From: an uncultured Ruminococcus sp.
Lineage (GTDB): Bacteria > Bacillota > Clostridia > Oscillospirales > Acutalibacteraceae
Assembly (NCBI GenBank): GCA_902777275.1
Contig: CACYTI010000025.1
Location: 1-35,504 of the forward strand
Direction of reading: 5' to 3'
Length of the DNA: 35,504 bases
In this document: positions 15,341 through 23,390 of the stretch, one piece after another
How positions within the stretch are numbered: position 1 is the first letter of the stretch
Layout of the letters: each line of letters starts with the position of its first letter
Translations under genes and position numbers: made by a program
The notes under the pieces: model-generated
What the model was told of the DNA's origin: nothing
Seen by the model: only the letters and a program-made list of their open reading frames with translations
The model's database searches: none

Positions 15341-15456
15341 TACTGAAATGCGCTTTCCCATGGATATCAATTTTGCAAATCACATGAAATTATCTGCGAT
15401 AAACTACTGAGTTGCAGGTTCCCTTATATGTATCATCAACTTTATGGAATACAGCC

Positions 15457-15485
15457 TTGAAAAATATCCGACATTGTATTACAAT
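15457..15485 (+). promoter_or_regulatory. Promoter of the BASS-family transporter gene
   Basis: TTGAAA (15457-15462) and TACAAT (15480-15485) have a 17-bp spacer, 23 bp before the chosen ATG. Confidence 0.65.
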
Positions 15486-15508
15486 ATTCTCGAAAGGTTG
15501 TGTTTGGA

Positions 15509-16456
15509 ATGAAGGCTATGGAAAAAATCGGCGGTTTTTTCGGCAGATTTATGGCTCTTATCGTGCTTGCTGTTGCGGCTCTCGCACTGTTTGTGCCGCA
15601 GTCGTCGCTGTGGATCGATACAAAATGGGTCAATTACCTGTTGATGGTCATTATGTTCGGCATGGGGCTTACCATGAAGCCGAAGGATTTTGCTGTTGTG
15701 ATAACCCACCCAAAGGAGATCATCATCGGCTGCGCGGCACAGTTTATCATTATGCCGCTTCTCGCTTTTGCGCTCAGCAAAACTTTTAACCTTGACCCTG
15801 CGCTGACCGCAGGCGTGGTTCTCGTGGGTACCTGTCCCGGAGGTACGGCGAGCAATGTTATCACATATTTTTCAAAGGGCGACGTCGCGCTGTCGGTCGG
15901 CATGACGAGCGTCAACACTCTTTTAGCTCCGCTTTTAACTCCCTTTATAACGTGGCTGCTGCTTCAAAAAACCGTCGCGGTCGATGTGTGGAGTATGTTT
16001 TGGAGCATTATCAGCGTGATACTCATTCCTATAGCTCTTGGATTAATTATAAGCAAGCTGTTCCCCCGGTTCGTTCAAAGGATAGTTTCGCTGCTGCCCG
16101 TTGTATCGACTGTCGGCATATGTATGATAGTGGCGACGGTTGTGTCGCACAACGCCGAAAAAATCTACACAAGCGGTATTGTGGTGCTTGCAGTCGTCAT
16201 TCTTCATAATCTGCTCGGTTACGGCTGCGGCTTCGGAATAGGAAAGCTGTTCGGGATGACTCCCGAAAAAACAAAGGCGCTTTCCATAGAGATAGGTATG
16301 CAGAATTCGGGGCTTGCGACAAGCCTTGCGAATACGGCTTTTCCCGATCCCTCAATGGCAATGGCGACAGTGCCCGGTGCGCTGTTCTCGGTATGGCACA
16401 ATATATCGGGCGCGGTTTTGGCGGCATTTTACAGAAAATGGAACTCGAAGAAGTAA
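15509..16456 (+). CDS. Bile acid:sodium symporter (BASS) family transporter
   Basis: About 315 aa, nearly all hydrophobic, consistent with nine or ten membrane helices. The family core is visible: MVIMFGMGLTMKPKDF, VGTCPGGTASNVITYFSKGD followed by VALSVGMTSVNTLLAPLLTP, and IEIGMQNSGLATSLA near the C-terminus. These are the crossover-helix segments that bind sodium and substrate in BASS proteins. Bacterial members move bile acids, pantoate, keto acids or other organic anions; the substrate cannot be read from sequence. ATG 15509 was chosen; GTG at 15500 is in frame but sits only two bases after AAAGG, and ATG 15518 is another alternative. It is monocistronic, divergent from the dockerin gene. 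Confidence 0.88.
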   Translation: MKAMEKIGGFFGRFMALIVLAVAALALFVPQSSLWIDTKWVNYLLMVIMFGMGLTMKPKDFAVVITHPKEIIIGCAAQFIIMPLLAFALSKTFNLDPALTAGVVLVGTCPGGTASNVITYFSKGDVALSVGMTSVNTLLAPLLTPFITWLLLQKTVAVDVWSMFWSIISVILIPIALGLIISKLFPRFVQRIVSLLPVVSTVGICMIVATVVSHNAEKIYTSGIVVLAVVILHNLLGYGCGFGIGKLFGMTPEKTKALSIEIGMQNSGLATSLANTAFPDPSMAMATVPGALFSVWHNISGAVLAAFYRKWNSKK

Positions 16457-16473
16457 AAATTGTCAAATAATAC

Positions 16474-16502
16474 TTGATATATAAATATGTTTGTGTTATA
16501 AT
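16474..16502 (+). promoter_or_regulatory. Promoter of the DUF308 gene
   Basis: TTGATA (16474-16479) and TATAAT (16497-16502) have a 17-bp spacer, about 43 bp before the ATG at 16546. It starts 18 bp after the transporter stop, so the DUF308 gene has its own promoter. Confidence 0.75.
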
Positions 16503-16545
16503 TCGGAAAAGAGTGAAAACGCTCAATAAAAGAAGGAGAATAAAA

Positions 16546-17064
16546 ATGAGAGTATTATCAATTATTTTCGGAATCCTAATGGTAATTTGCGGCATTTGCT
16601 GCCTGTTCACACCGCTTGGAACCGCGTTGGCACTAAACATTTTTATCGTGATTATGGCGGCGGTTTACGGCGTAGTCGGTATTATCATGGGCATTTCCGA
16701 AAAGCACTTCGGAGTCGGATTTGTTTTCAGTATTATAAGCGTTCTTTTCAGTATCGCGGTGCTGATATTCCCGATATTGTTAGTAGATTTCAAAATTATC
16801 GTCAGCTACATGGCAGTGTGCTGGATAATAATCATGGGAATCGTCTCCATAGTGTCCTCAATTCAGGTCAGTAAGCTGACCGATTCAAAGATGTGGATAT
16901 TTGAGTTGATTATCGGCATTCTCAGCGTTTTGCTCGGTATCTATTCTTTGTTCCATCCAATTGTTTTCAGCGTAACAATCGATTGGCTGATAGGCTTGAT
17001 CATCGGCGTTTACTTTATTATGACGGGCTTCTCAATGATATTCATTACATCGGAAGCTGATTAA
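16546..17064 (+). CDS. DUF308/HdeD-like small membrane protein
   Basis: 172 aa from ATG 16546, preceded by AGAAGGAG; the longer upstream frame has no start signal and overlaps the promoter. Six hydrophobic segments in three tandem two-helix units, each with a GI..V..G.....P pattern (IFGILMVICGICCLFTP, FSIISVLFSIAVLIFPILL, LIIGILSVLLGIYSLFHP), are the hallmark of the DUF308 repeats of HdeD. In enterics HdeD is linked to acid resistance at high density; in Firmicutes the role is unknown. It is transcribed alone, with a terminator 65 bp downstream. Confidence 0.8.
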   Translation: MRVLSIIFGILMVICGICCLFTPLGTALALNIFIVIMAAVYGVVGIIMGISEKHFGVGFVFSIISVLFSIAVLIFPILLVDFKIIVSYMAVCWIIIMGIVSIVSSIQVSKLTDSKMWIFELIIGILSVLLGIYSLFHPIVFSVTIDWLIGLIIGVYFIMTGFSMIFITSEAD

Positions 17065-17129
17065 GGTAACACCGCACGGCGAAAGACCTACAGAGCGGTT
17101 TACGCACTCGGATCAAAAAAATACAGCTG

Positions 17130-17157
17130 CACCTCCGCCCGGGCGGAGGTGTTTTTT
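17130..17157 (+). terminator. Terminator of the DUF308 gene
   Basis: CACCTCCGCCC (17130-17140) pairs with GGGCGGAGGTG (17141-17151); seven T residues end the element. Confidence 0.9.
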
Positions 17158-17183
17158 ATCATTTTAACGGATCCCTTAAAAAT

Positions 17184-17226
17184 CAAAAAAACCGCCCCAA
17201 CCGGTATAAAACACGGTTGAGACGGT
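17184..17226 (-). terminator. Terminator of the SRP/ribosome operon
   Basis: On the minus strand ACCGTCTCAACCG pairs imperfectly with CGGTTGGGGCGGT around a loop of about 10 nt, followed by a run of seven T. It sits right after khpA, so the operon ends there. Confidence 0.85.
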
Positions 17227-17232
17227 AAAGAT

Positions 17233-17466
17233 TCAGTCTATTTCAACAGCGACCTTTTCGTTGCTGCGAACTGCCGCGGTTCGGGCGATCGTGCGGATAG
17301 CTTTGGCGATTCTGCCCTTTTTGCCGATTATTCTTCCCATGTCGGGCTCGGCAACGTGGATGTGATAGGTTACGGTGCCGTCCTCTGCCGGCTCGTCCTT
17401 TTCAACGCTCACCGCGTCGGGGTCGTCAACAAGACCCTTTGCGATAATAGCGAGTAATTCCTGCAT
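17233..17466 (-). CDS. khpA: KhpA, KH-domain RNA-binding protein (YlqC family)
   Basis: 77 aa, a single type II KH domain. The GxxG RNA-binding loop is in GRIIGKKGRIAKAIR (about 49-63). The N-terminus (MQELLAIIAKGLVDDPDAV) is diagnostic of the YlqC/KhpA family, which works with KhpB in RNA binding and control of cell elongation in streptococci. GGAGG lies eight bases upstream of the ATG. It follows rpsP by 17 bp and is the last gene of the operon. In many Firmicutes rimM, trmD and rplS follow; here a terminator follows instead. Confidence 0.95.
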   Translation of the reverse strand: MQELLAIIAKGLVDDPDAVSVEKDEPAEDGTVTYHIHVAEPDMGRIIGKKGRIAKAIRTIARTAAVRSNEKVAVEID

Positions 17467-17483
17467 TCCGGTTTCCTCCGCGA

Positions 17484-17729
17484 TCAGTCGATAACGCCGT
17501 TCTTCTTGAGAAGAGCCTTAACGGTATCGGTGGGCTGAGCGCCGTTGGCGATCCACTTCTTGACTGCTTCCTCGTCAACCTTGAACTCGCTGGGGTTCTT
17601 GAGGATATCATATGTTCCGACCTCTTCGATAAAACGGCCGTTTCTGGGATATCTTGAATCTGCTACGATAACTCTGTAATAAGGAGCCTTTTTGGAACCC
17701 ATTCTTCTAAGTCTGATTTTTACTGCCAT
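17484..17729 (-). CDS. rpsP: 30S ribosomal protein S16
   Basis: 81 aa, full length. It starts [20 protein letters not shown], continues [19 protein letters not shown] and ends [20 protein letters not shown], the standard S16 sequence. S16 is an early 30S assembly protein. GAGGTG precedes the ATG. It lies between ffh and khpA, the conserved order in Firmicutes. Confidence 0.98.
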   Translation of the reverse strand: MAVKIRLRRMGSKKAPYYRVIVADSRYPRNGRFIEEVGTYDILKNPSEFKVDEEAVKKWIANGAQPTDTVKALLKKNGVID

Positions 17730-17803
17730 AATTTACACCTCATAAATTTTTTTGATTTTTGTTTTGATGTATATTCACCAATTTGCTTGGAGAATGTCAC
17801 TTT

Positions 17804-19186
17804 TTAAAACGGCATTCCGTTGCCGCCCATGCCGTCAAACGGCGCGCCGCCCAGTCCGGGAAGCATCATTTTCTTTTTGCGCTTGCCCTTTTTGCCGCCC
17901 TTGTTCATCTGCTTTATCATCTTCTGCATTTGTTCAAGCTGTTTGATAAGGCGGTTGACCTCTTCGACGGTTCTGCCCGAGCCCGCCGCTATCCTGCGTT
18001 TGCGCGAGGGGTTCATAATGTTGGGGTTGGCGCGTTCCTCGGGAGTCATCGAGAGGATTATTGCCTGCAGCCAGTCGATTTGGCGGTCGTTTATGTCCAC
18101 GTCGTCAAGCTGCTTGCCCATGCCCGGGATTTTTGAGAGGATACCCTTGAGCGGACCCATTTTTTTGATTTGCTCAAACTGCCCGAGAAGGTCGTTGAAG
18201 TCAAAGCGGTTCGACATGATCTTTTCAGCCATTTCCTCCGCCTGCTTCTGGTCGAGCTTGCTCTGAGCGTCCTCGATAAGGGTGAGCACGTCTCCCATGC
18301 CTAAAATACGGCTTGCCATTCTGTCGGGGTGGAACAGCTCCAGATCGTCAAGCTTTTCGCCCGTACCGGCGAATTTGATGGGCTTGCCCGTGACAGCCTT
18401 GACCGACAGCGCCGCGCCGCCGCGTGTGTCGCCGTCGAGCTTGGTTAGGATCACGCCCGTGACCTCAAGCAGCTCATTGAAGCTTTTTGCGACGTTGACC
18501 GCGTCCTGACCCGTCATGGAGTCGATAACAAGCAGGATCTCGTCGGGCTTGACCTCGGATTTGATATCCTTGAGCTCGTTCATCAGCACCTCGTCAATGT
18601 GCAGACGTCCTGCGGTGTCGAGGATAACTATATCGTTGCCGTAGTCCTTCGCGTGCTTGACAGCGTGCTTAGCGATTTTAACGGGGTTGGCGGTTCCCAT
18701 TTCAAACACGGGAACGCCCGCCTTTGCGCCCACGACCTTCAACTGGTCGATAGCGGCGGGGCGGTAAATATCGCACGCTACAAGCAGCGGACGGCGGTTC
18801 TGCTTTTCCTTGAGCATTTTTGCGAGCTTCGCCGAGTGGGTAGTTTTACCCGAGCCCTGCAAGCCGCACATCATAATGATCGTGGGAGGCTTTGAGGCGA
18901 ACTCAAGACGGGCGTTCTCGCCGCCCATAAGCTCGGTCAGCTCCTCGTTTACGATTTTGATAACCATCTGCGCGGGGGTCAGGCTTTCCATTACGTCCTG
19001 ACCGATAGCGCGTTCGGTCACTTTGTTTGTAAAGTCCTTGGCAACCTTGTAGTTTACGTCGGCTTCGAGCAGCGCGAGCCTGACCTCGCGCATGGCTTCC
19101 TTAACGTCGCTCTCGCTCAGCTTGCCTTTATTTTTAAGCTTTTTAAACGCTCTGCTCAGTTTGTCGGAAAGTCCTTCAAATGCCAT
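17804..19186 (-). CDS. ffh: Signal recognition particle GTPase Ffh
   Basis: 460 aa. The N domain (1 to about 90) is followed by the G domain: P-loop GLQGSGKTT (108-116), [19 protein letters not shown] and the closing [10 protein letters not shown]. The Met-rich M domain (about 300-430) has [16 protein letters not shown] and the RNA-binding [17 protein letters not shown]. Ffh binds 4.5S/6S-type SRP RNA and delivers ribosomes with hydrophobic nascent chains to FtsY. The P-loop continues with THSAKLAK, where most homologs have TTAAKLA; His after the two Thr is unusual but outside the catalytic core. It starts 9 bp after ylxM. Confidence 0.98.
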   Translation of the reverse strand: MAFEGLSDKLSRAFKKLKNKGKLSESDVKEAMREVRLALLEADVNYKVAKDFTNKVTERAIGQDVMESLTPAQMVIKIVNEELTELMGGENARLEFASKPPTIIMMCGLQGSGKTTHSAKLAKMLKEKQNRRPLLVACDIYRPAAIDQLKVVGAKAGVPVFEMGTANPVKIAKHAVKHAKDYGNDIVILDTAGRLHIDEVLMNELKDIKSEVKPDEILLVIDSMTGQDAVNVAKSFNELLEVTGVILTKLDGDTRGGAALSVKAVTGKPIKFAGTGEKLDDLELFHPDRMASRILGMGDVLTLIEDAQSKLDQKQAEEMAEKIMSNRFDFNDLLGQFEQIKKMGPLKGILSKIPGMGKQLDDVDINDRQIDWLQAIILSMTPEERANPNIMNPSRKRRIAAGSGRTVEEVNRLIKQLEQMQKMIKQMNKGGKKGKRKKKMMLPGLGGAPFDGMGGNGMPF

Positions 19187-19195
19187 AAAACACCT

Positions 19196-19546
19196 CTATT
19201 CTTTAAGACCGCCCGCCAGCGTCACTATCTGACCGGCAAGCGCGGCTGCTTTTGTGTCGGATGATTCTTCCGCGATTTGCAAAGCGAGCGACGCTATTTC
19301 GTCCAGCCCGCTTTCAACCTGACGGAAACGCCGCATAAGCCCGAGCTTGCTTTCAAACTCGTAAAGACGGGCTTCGCCGCGCTTTACGCTGTCCCGCACG
19401 CCTTGACGGGTTATGCCGCATTGTTGCGCGACCTCGGACAGCGATAGGTCGTCGTTGTAGTAAAGGTCTATCGTCTGCCGCACGCCGGGCTTTAACAGCT
19501 CGCCGTAAAAATCGAGCAGCAGCGAAACCTCAATGTTCTTCTCCAT
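19196..19546 (-). CDS. ylxM: YlxM, putative SRP-associated HTH protein (UPF0122)
   Basis: About 116 aa from ATG 19546, with GGAAGGAG upstream; a longer in-frame opening reaches into the promoter and is not used. The central LSLSEVAQQCGITRQGVRDS segment is a sigma-region-4-like helix-turn-helix followed by VKRGEARLYEFE, the signature of YlxM. In Gram-positives YlxM is encoded just before ffh and has been linked to SRP function. Here it leads the ylxM-ffh-rpsP-khpA operon. Confidence 0.92.
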   Translation of the reverse strand: MEKNIEVSLLLDFYGELLKPGVRQTIDLYYNDDLSLSEVAQQCGITRQGVRDSVKRGEARLYEFESKLGLMRRFRQVESGLDEIASLALQIAEESSDTKAAALAGQIVTLAGGLKE

Positions 19547-19598
19547 GTGCAGCTCTCCTTCCGATAGGGTGTAAAGAAAAAAGCTGTACACCTCGGCT

Positions 19599-19627
19599 AT
19601 TATAATACATAAGGTGCTGTTTGTCAA
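19599..19627 (-). promoter_or_regulatory. Consensus promoter of the ylxM-ffh-rpsP-khpA operon
   Basis: On the minus strand TTGACA (19627-19622) and TATAAT (19604-19599) are exactly 17 bp apart, a perfect sigma-A promoter, about 50 bp before the ylxM ATG. Confidence 0.92.
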
Positions 19628-19737
19628 GAGGAAATTTCCTGAATTGACGGGGGACGATTTACAATGTACGATTTCGGTTGCCGCGTTGCTTTATTATGCT
19701 GTGTGCGCCGGCGGGCGATTTTCGGCAGTGTTGAAAA

Positions 19738-19977
19738 ATGCCGCCGCAAGTGATAGAAAAGCGTTCGGACGACAGCGGAAACGATTTGTGGTCCCCTATG
19801 ATGCTTGAATATTTCGACGGCTCTCCCTACGCATTGAAAAACGGCGTTTCAGGGGAGAAAGGGCTTTATGAGCACTTCCGCCACAGGCAGGATCCGGAGC
19901 TGTAAATCTGCCGCGAGGTTTTCCCGAACAGATCTACGATGCCGAGATCAAAGGAATACTTTGACGCGGAGCTTTGA
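19738..19977 (+). pseudogene. Fragmented coding remnant, unrecognized
   Basis: An open plus-strand frame from ATG 19738 reads through DLWSPMMLEYFDGSPYALKN and GEKGLYEHFRHRQDPEL to a stop at 19905. A second frame follows, reading LPRGFPEQIYDAEIKGIL to a stop near 19965. Composition is coding-like, but there is no ribosome binding site or promoter. This looks like pieces of a lost gene in the 690-bp gap between ylxM and the sugar operon. The rest of the gap to 20032 shows nothing I can identify. Confidence 0.35.
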
Positions 19978-20032
19978 TTCGGATACGTTTTAAAAGGGAA
20001 AACGCCAAATATCGACAAATAATATAATTATC

Positions 20033-20060
20033 TTGACAGATAACAGAAAAATGATATAAT
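20033..20060 (+). promoter_or_regulatory. Promoter of the sugar/glycan operon
   Basis: TTGACA (20033-20038) and TATAAT (20055-20060) have a 16-bp spacer. Transcription should start near 20067, leaving an untranslated leader of about 250 nt. Confidence 0.85.
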
Positions 20061-20066
20061 ATAGAT

Positions 20067-20317
20067 TGAATAAAATGGATTTGTATGGGTTGCGGCAAAT
20101 TTTGAGAAAAAACGCATTCATTTAATTATGTTTGGGATAATCAAAGCTTGTTTGATCCTATCACGGATTTGCCTGAGCGGAAGTGTGGGCAGGCTGCGGC
20201 AGAAAAAGCCGGACACTTCCGAACAACACATTTATACAAAGTAAGACCGCTTAGGAAATCACGGTTCCGGTGCGGTGTAAGGATAAAATCTCAAATTAAG
20301 CGAATGGAGAGATTATT
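20067..20317 (+). promoter_or_regulatory. Structured 5' leader RNA of the glycan operon
   Basis: About 250 nt without an obvious gene. Three stems are visible: one around 20135-20158 (ATCAAA-GCTTG... pairing with TTTGAT plus flanking GG/CC), CGGAAGTGT (20178-20186) with ACACTTCCG (20213-20221), and ACCGC-TTA-GGAA (20246-20257) with TTCC-GGT-GCGGT (20265-20276). No T-run terminator is seen at the end; the ribosome binding site GGAGA (20305-20309) follows 29 nt after the last stem. It does not match a riboswitch class I can recognize by eye. A cis-regulatory RNA is inferred. Confidence 0.45.
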
Positions 20318-21505
20318 TTGGCGTTCACTCCGTTTAAAAAGAAGGTTTGGCTGTCGTCACCGACGATGCACGGCGATGAGCTGAATTACATGAAGCTCGC
20401 CTATGACACTAACTGGATGTCGACCTTGGGCGAAAATTTGAATCAAATAGAACAATTGCTTTGCGAGAAGATCGGCTGCAACTGCGCCGTGCCGCTCGCT
20501 TCGGGAACCTCCGCGCTGCATATGGCGGTGAAGTTGGCTGACGTCCGCCGGGGCGACAGGGTGTTTTGCACCGATATGACGTTCGGCGCCACGGTCAATC
20601 CGGTGGTGTATGAGGGCGGCGAGCCTGTCTTTATCGACACCGAGCGCGACACATGGAATATGAGCCCCGAGGCTCTTGAAAAAGCCTTTGAGCTGTATCC
20701 CGATGTAAAGGTGGTCATACTTGCGCACCTTTACGGCACTCCCGCAAAAATAGACGAGATACAGGCTGTTTGCGACAAATACGGCGCTATCCTCATTGAG
20801 GACGCCGCCGAGTCGCTCGGCGCTTCATATAAAGGAAAACAGACGGGCAATTTCGGAAAATATTCCGCCATAAGCTTCAACGGCAATAAAATCATCACGG
20901 GATCGGCGGGCGGAATGCTGCTGACTAATGATTTTGAGGCAGCAGACAGGGTGCGCAAATGGTCTACCCAAAGCCGTGACGTTGCGCCGTGGTACCAGCA
21001 CACCGAAATCGGCTACAACTACCGTATGTCAAATGTGATCGCGGGCGTTGTGCGCGGTCAGCTTCCGTATCTTGAGGAGCATATAGCTCAGAAAAAAGCG
21101 ATTTATGAAAGATACCGTGACGGCTTGAAGGGTCTGCCTGTTCAAATGAACCCGTTCGATAAAGAAAACAGCGTGCCCAATTACTGGCTGAGCTGTTTGC
21201 TTATTGATAAGGAGGCAATGTGCAGACAGGCGCGCACCGAATGTGAGGCTGATTTTTGGGAGGAGCCGGGCAAAAGCTGCCCCACTGAGATACTCACAAA
21301 ATTGGCAAGACTGAACGCCGAGGGCAGACCTATTTGGAAGCCCATGCATATGCAGCCGATTTATAGTGACAAGGAGTTTGTTTCGGTAGGCGAGGACGTC
21401 GGCGCGGACATTTTCGCGAGAGGCCTTTGTTTGCCGAGCGACAATAAAATGACAATTGACACGCAGGATAAAATCATAGAAATTGTCAGAAGCTGTTTTG
21501 ATTGA
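20318..21505 (+). CDS. DegT/DnrJ/EryC1/StrS-type PLP-dependent sugar aminotransferase
   Basis: 395 aa, usual length. It contains the cofactor-binding ASGTSALHMAVKLADVRRGD (about 62-81), the aspartate segment LIEDAAESLGA (about 158-168) and the PLP lysine in SFNGNKIITGSAGGM (lysine near 190). The FNGNK motif is typical of the PglE/EpsN branch, which makes UDP-4-amino-4,6-dideoxy sugars such as the bacillosamine precursor. The start is TTG 20318 with GGAGA nine bases upstream. As first gene of the operon it would supply the amino sugar for the transferase encoded next. The matching 4,6-dehydratase is not in the window. Exact substrate inferred. Confidence 0.92.
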   Translation: MAFTPFKKKVWLSSPTMHGDELNYMKLAYDTNWMSTLGENLNQIEQLLCEKIGCNCAVPLASGTSALHMAVKLADVRRGDRVFCTDMTFGATVNPVVYEGGEPVFIDTERDTWNMSPEALEKAFELYPDVKVVILAHLYGTPAKIDEIQAVCDKYGAILIEDAAESLGASYKGKQTGNFGKYSAISFNGNKIITGSAGGMLLTNDFEAADRVRKWSTQSRDVAPWYQHTEIGYNYRMSNVIAGVVRGQLPYLEEHIAQKKAIYERYRDGLKGLPVQMNPFDKENSVPNYWLSCLLIDKEAMCRQARTECEADFWEEPGKSCPTEILTKLARLNAEGRPIWKPMHMQPIYSDKEFVSVGEDVGADIFARGLCLPSDNKMTIDTQDKIIEIVRSCFD

Positions 21506-21513
21506 GGGGAAAA

Positions 21514-22158
21514 ATGGAGAAGCATAAGCCATACGGCGTATATGAGCGTTTTTTTAAGCGCCCGATAGATATCATGTGCGCTTTGATGGCGATGATTGTC
21601 TTTTGTTGGCTGTACGCGATCGTCGCTGTTCTTGTCAGAATAAAGTTAGGAAGTCCCGTTATTTTTAAGCAGAAGCGACCCGGCAAGGATGAAAAGATTT
21701 TCAATCTTTATAAATTTCGCTCCATGACAGATGAGCGCGATGAAAACGGCGATTTACTGCCAGATGATATCCGCCTTACAAAGTTCGGAAAGCTGCTGAG
21801 GAAGCTTTCGCTTGATGAGCTGCCCGAGGCGGTCAATATCCTGCGAGGGGATATGAGCGTGGTGGGACCGCGCCCGCTGCTTGTGAAGTACCTTCCGTAT
21901 TATAATGAAAGGCAGCGCCACCGCCATGACGTAAGACCCGGTCTTTCGGGTTACGCTCAGGTGAACGGCAGAAATTCCCTTTCGTGGGATGAAAAGTTTG
22001 AATTGGATATAGAATATGTTAACAAAATCACCTTTTGGGGTGATGTGAAGATAGTATTTCAGTCGGTAATCAAATCCTTTGTTAAGCAGGAGGGTATTTC
22101 GTCCGAAACCTGCGCGACAATGGAGGATTTTACGGAATACGCTAAAAGTAAAGCTTGA
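21514..22158 (+). CDS. Initiating sugar phosphotransferase (PglC/EpsL/WcaJ-type, polyisoprenyl-phosphate)
   Basis: 214 aa from ATG 21514 (GAGGGG upstream). One N-terminal hydrophobic segment (about 22-45) precedes the catalytic domain with FKQKRPGKDEKIFNLYKFRS, the conserved KLSLDELPEAVNILRGDMS followed by VVGPRPLL, and RPGLSGYAQVNGRN. These are the motifs of bacterial monotopic phosphoglycosyl transferases that move a sugar phosphate from a UDP-sugar to undecaprenyl phosphate, the first membrane step of glycan assembly. The short length fits the PglC-like minimal form. It starts eight bases after the aminotransferase stop. Confidence 0.93.
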   Translation: MEKHKPYGVYERFFKRPIDIMCALMAMIVFCWLYAIVAVLVRIKLGSPVIFKQKRPGKDEKIFNLYKFRSMTDERDENGDLLPDDIRLTKFGKLLRKLSLDELPEAVNILRGDMSVVGPRPLLVKYLPYYNERQRHRHDVRPGLSGYAQVNGRNSLSWDEKFELDIEYVNKITFWGDVKIVFQSVIKSFVKQEGISSETCATMEDFTEYAKSKA

Positions 22159-22178
22159 CAGGAACAGGAGATGGATCG

Positions 22179-23381
22179 GTGAAAAGTAACAAGCCCTTGG
22201 TTAGTATAATAGTGCCGATTTATCGCATTGACAGGTATATCGGTATCTGCATCGAAAGCTTGATCCATCAGACCTACTCAAATCTTGAGATCCTTTTAGT
22301 CAACGACGGAAGCGACGACCGCAGCCCCGAGATCTGCGATTTGTACGCAAAAAAGGATGCGCGTATCCGCGTTATCCACAAGCGGAACGGCGGACTTGTT
22401 TCTGCAAGAAAAGCCGGTCTTGAAAAGGCTTCGGGAGAATATATAGGCTGTGTGGACGGCGACGACTGGCTTGACAAGGATTTTGTTGAGCGTATGCTTG
22501 CCGACGCTTTGGATAACGGCGCGGATATTGTCTGCGCCGGATTTACGCGCGACCTTTTTGAGGAAAGCGTCGCCATGTTCAACAACTATCCCATGGGTGT
22601 TTACAGAGGCAGCGATTTGGACGAGCTCAAAAAAAAGATGCTTTCCGACGGCGCGTTTTACCGTTTGGGAATAACCACTTATGTATGGAACAAGCTTTTC
22701 AGGCGCGAGATCGTAACGGAGCCGCAAATGCGAGTTAACGAGGATATTTCCATCGGCGAGGATGCTGCGGTCACATATCCCGCTATCATGGAAAGCTCCT
22801 GCGTGTGCGTCAATGACTGTGTTTCATATCATTACCGCCAAAGAGAAGATTCCATGTTAAAAAGAAGCGCCAGCTTTAACGTTGAGGCGGAAAAGCTGAG
22901 AGCGCTTTATGAGTATTTGATTTCATTTGCCGAAAGGTATGATGAAAAATACTGCTTGAAAAAGCAGGTAACTGATTACGTGCTCGGCATTTGTCTGATG
23001 CGTTCGGGCGGAAGACTGCCCGGAAAGGACAGCTACTCAACCTTTGATGCGGCGTATTACGGCAAAAACGTTGTCATATACAGCGCCGGTACCTTCGGTC
23101 AGCAGCTTGTCAACAGATTCAATGAAAGCAGACACTGCAAGATCGTCAAATGGATAGACGACGATTTTTGGGAATACAGGCGCTGCTGTCTTGATGTCGA
23201 TTCTGTGGAGAGCATAACCGAAGCCGACTTTGATTACGTGCTGATAGCCACTGTTGATCCGACGGTTGCCGAAACAGTGGAGCGCCGTTTGATCGGCTTG
23301 GGCGTTGACCCAAATAAGCTGCTTACGGTCAAATGCCCCGAGGACATCAGAGAAACGCTGATAAAAGAATATCTGTATTAA
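22179..23381 (+). CDS. GT2 glycosyltransferase with an extra C-terminal Rossmann-like domain
   Basis: 400 aa from GTG 22179, chosen because AGGAG lies eight bases upstream; an in-frame TTG at 22155 has no such site. The GT-A domain has VSIIVPIYRIDRYIGICIES, ILLVNDGSDDRSPEIC, the DXD-type VDGDDWLD and the acceptor-side IGEDAAVTYP. After about residue 285 comes a second domain beginning YYGKNVVIYSAGTFGQQLVN, with a glycine-rich nucleotide-binding turn, then IVKWIDDDFW and FDYVLIATVDP. Similar domains are found in capsule and teichoic acid enzymes. The donor and acceptor are unknown. Confidence 0.87.
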   Translation: MKSNKPLVSIIVPIYRIDRYIGICIESLIHQTYSNLEILLVNDGSDDRSPEICDLYAKKDARIRVIHKRNGGLVSARKAGLEKASGEYIGCVDGDDWLDKDFVERMLADALDNGADIVCAGFTRDLFEESVAMFNNYPMGVYRGSDLDELKKKMLSDGAFYRLGITTYVWNKLFRREIVTEPQMRVNEDISIGEDAAVTYPAIMESSCVCVNDCVSYHYRQREDSMLKRSASFNVEAEKLRALYEYLISFAERYDEKYCLKKQVTDYVLGICLMRSGGRLPGKDSYSTFDAAYYGKNVVIYSAGTFGQQLVNRFNESRHCKIVKWIDDDFWEYRRCCLDVDSVESITEADFDYVLIATVDPTVAETVERRLIGLGVDPNKLLTVKCPEDIRETLIKEYLY

Positions 23382-23390
23382 GGTAATAAT

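Noticed and set aside
20067-20317. Cyclic di-GMP riboswitch in the sugar-operon leader
   Set aside because: The conserved sequence blocks of the GEMM classes are not visible.
20357-21532. Minus-strand frames over the aminotransferase gene
   Set aside because: They are shadows of a full-length aminotransferase with its PLP lysine motif and have no start signals.
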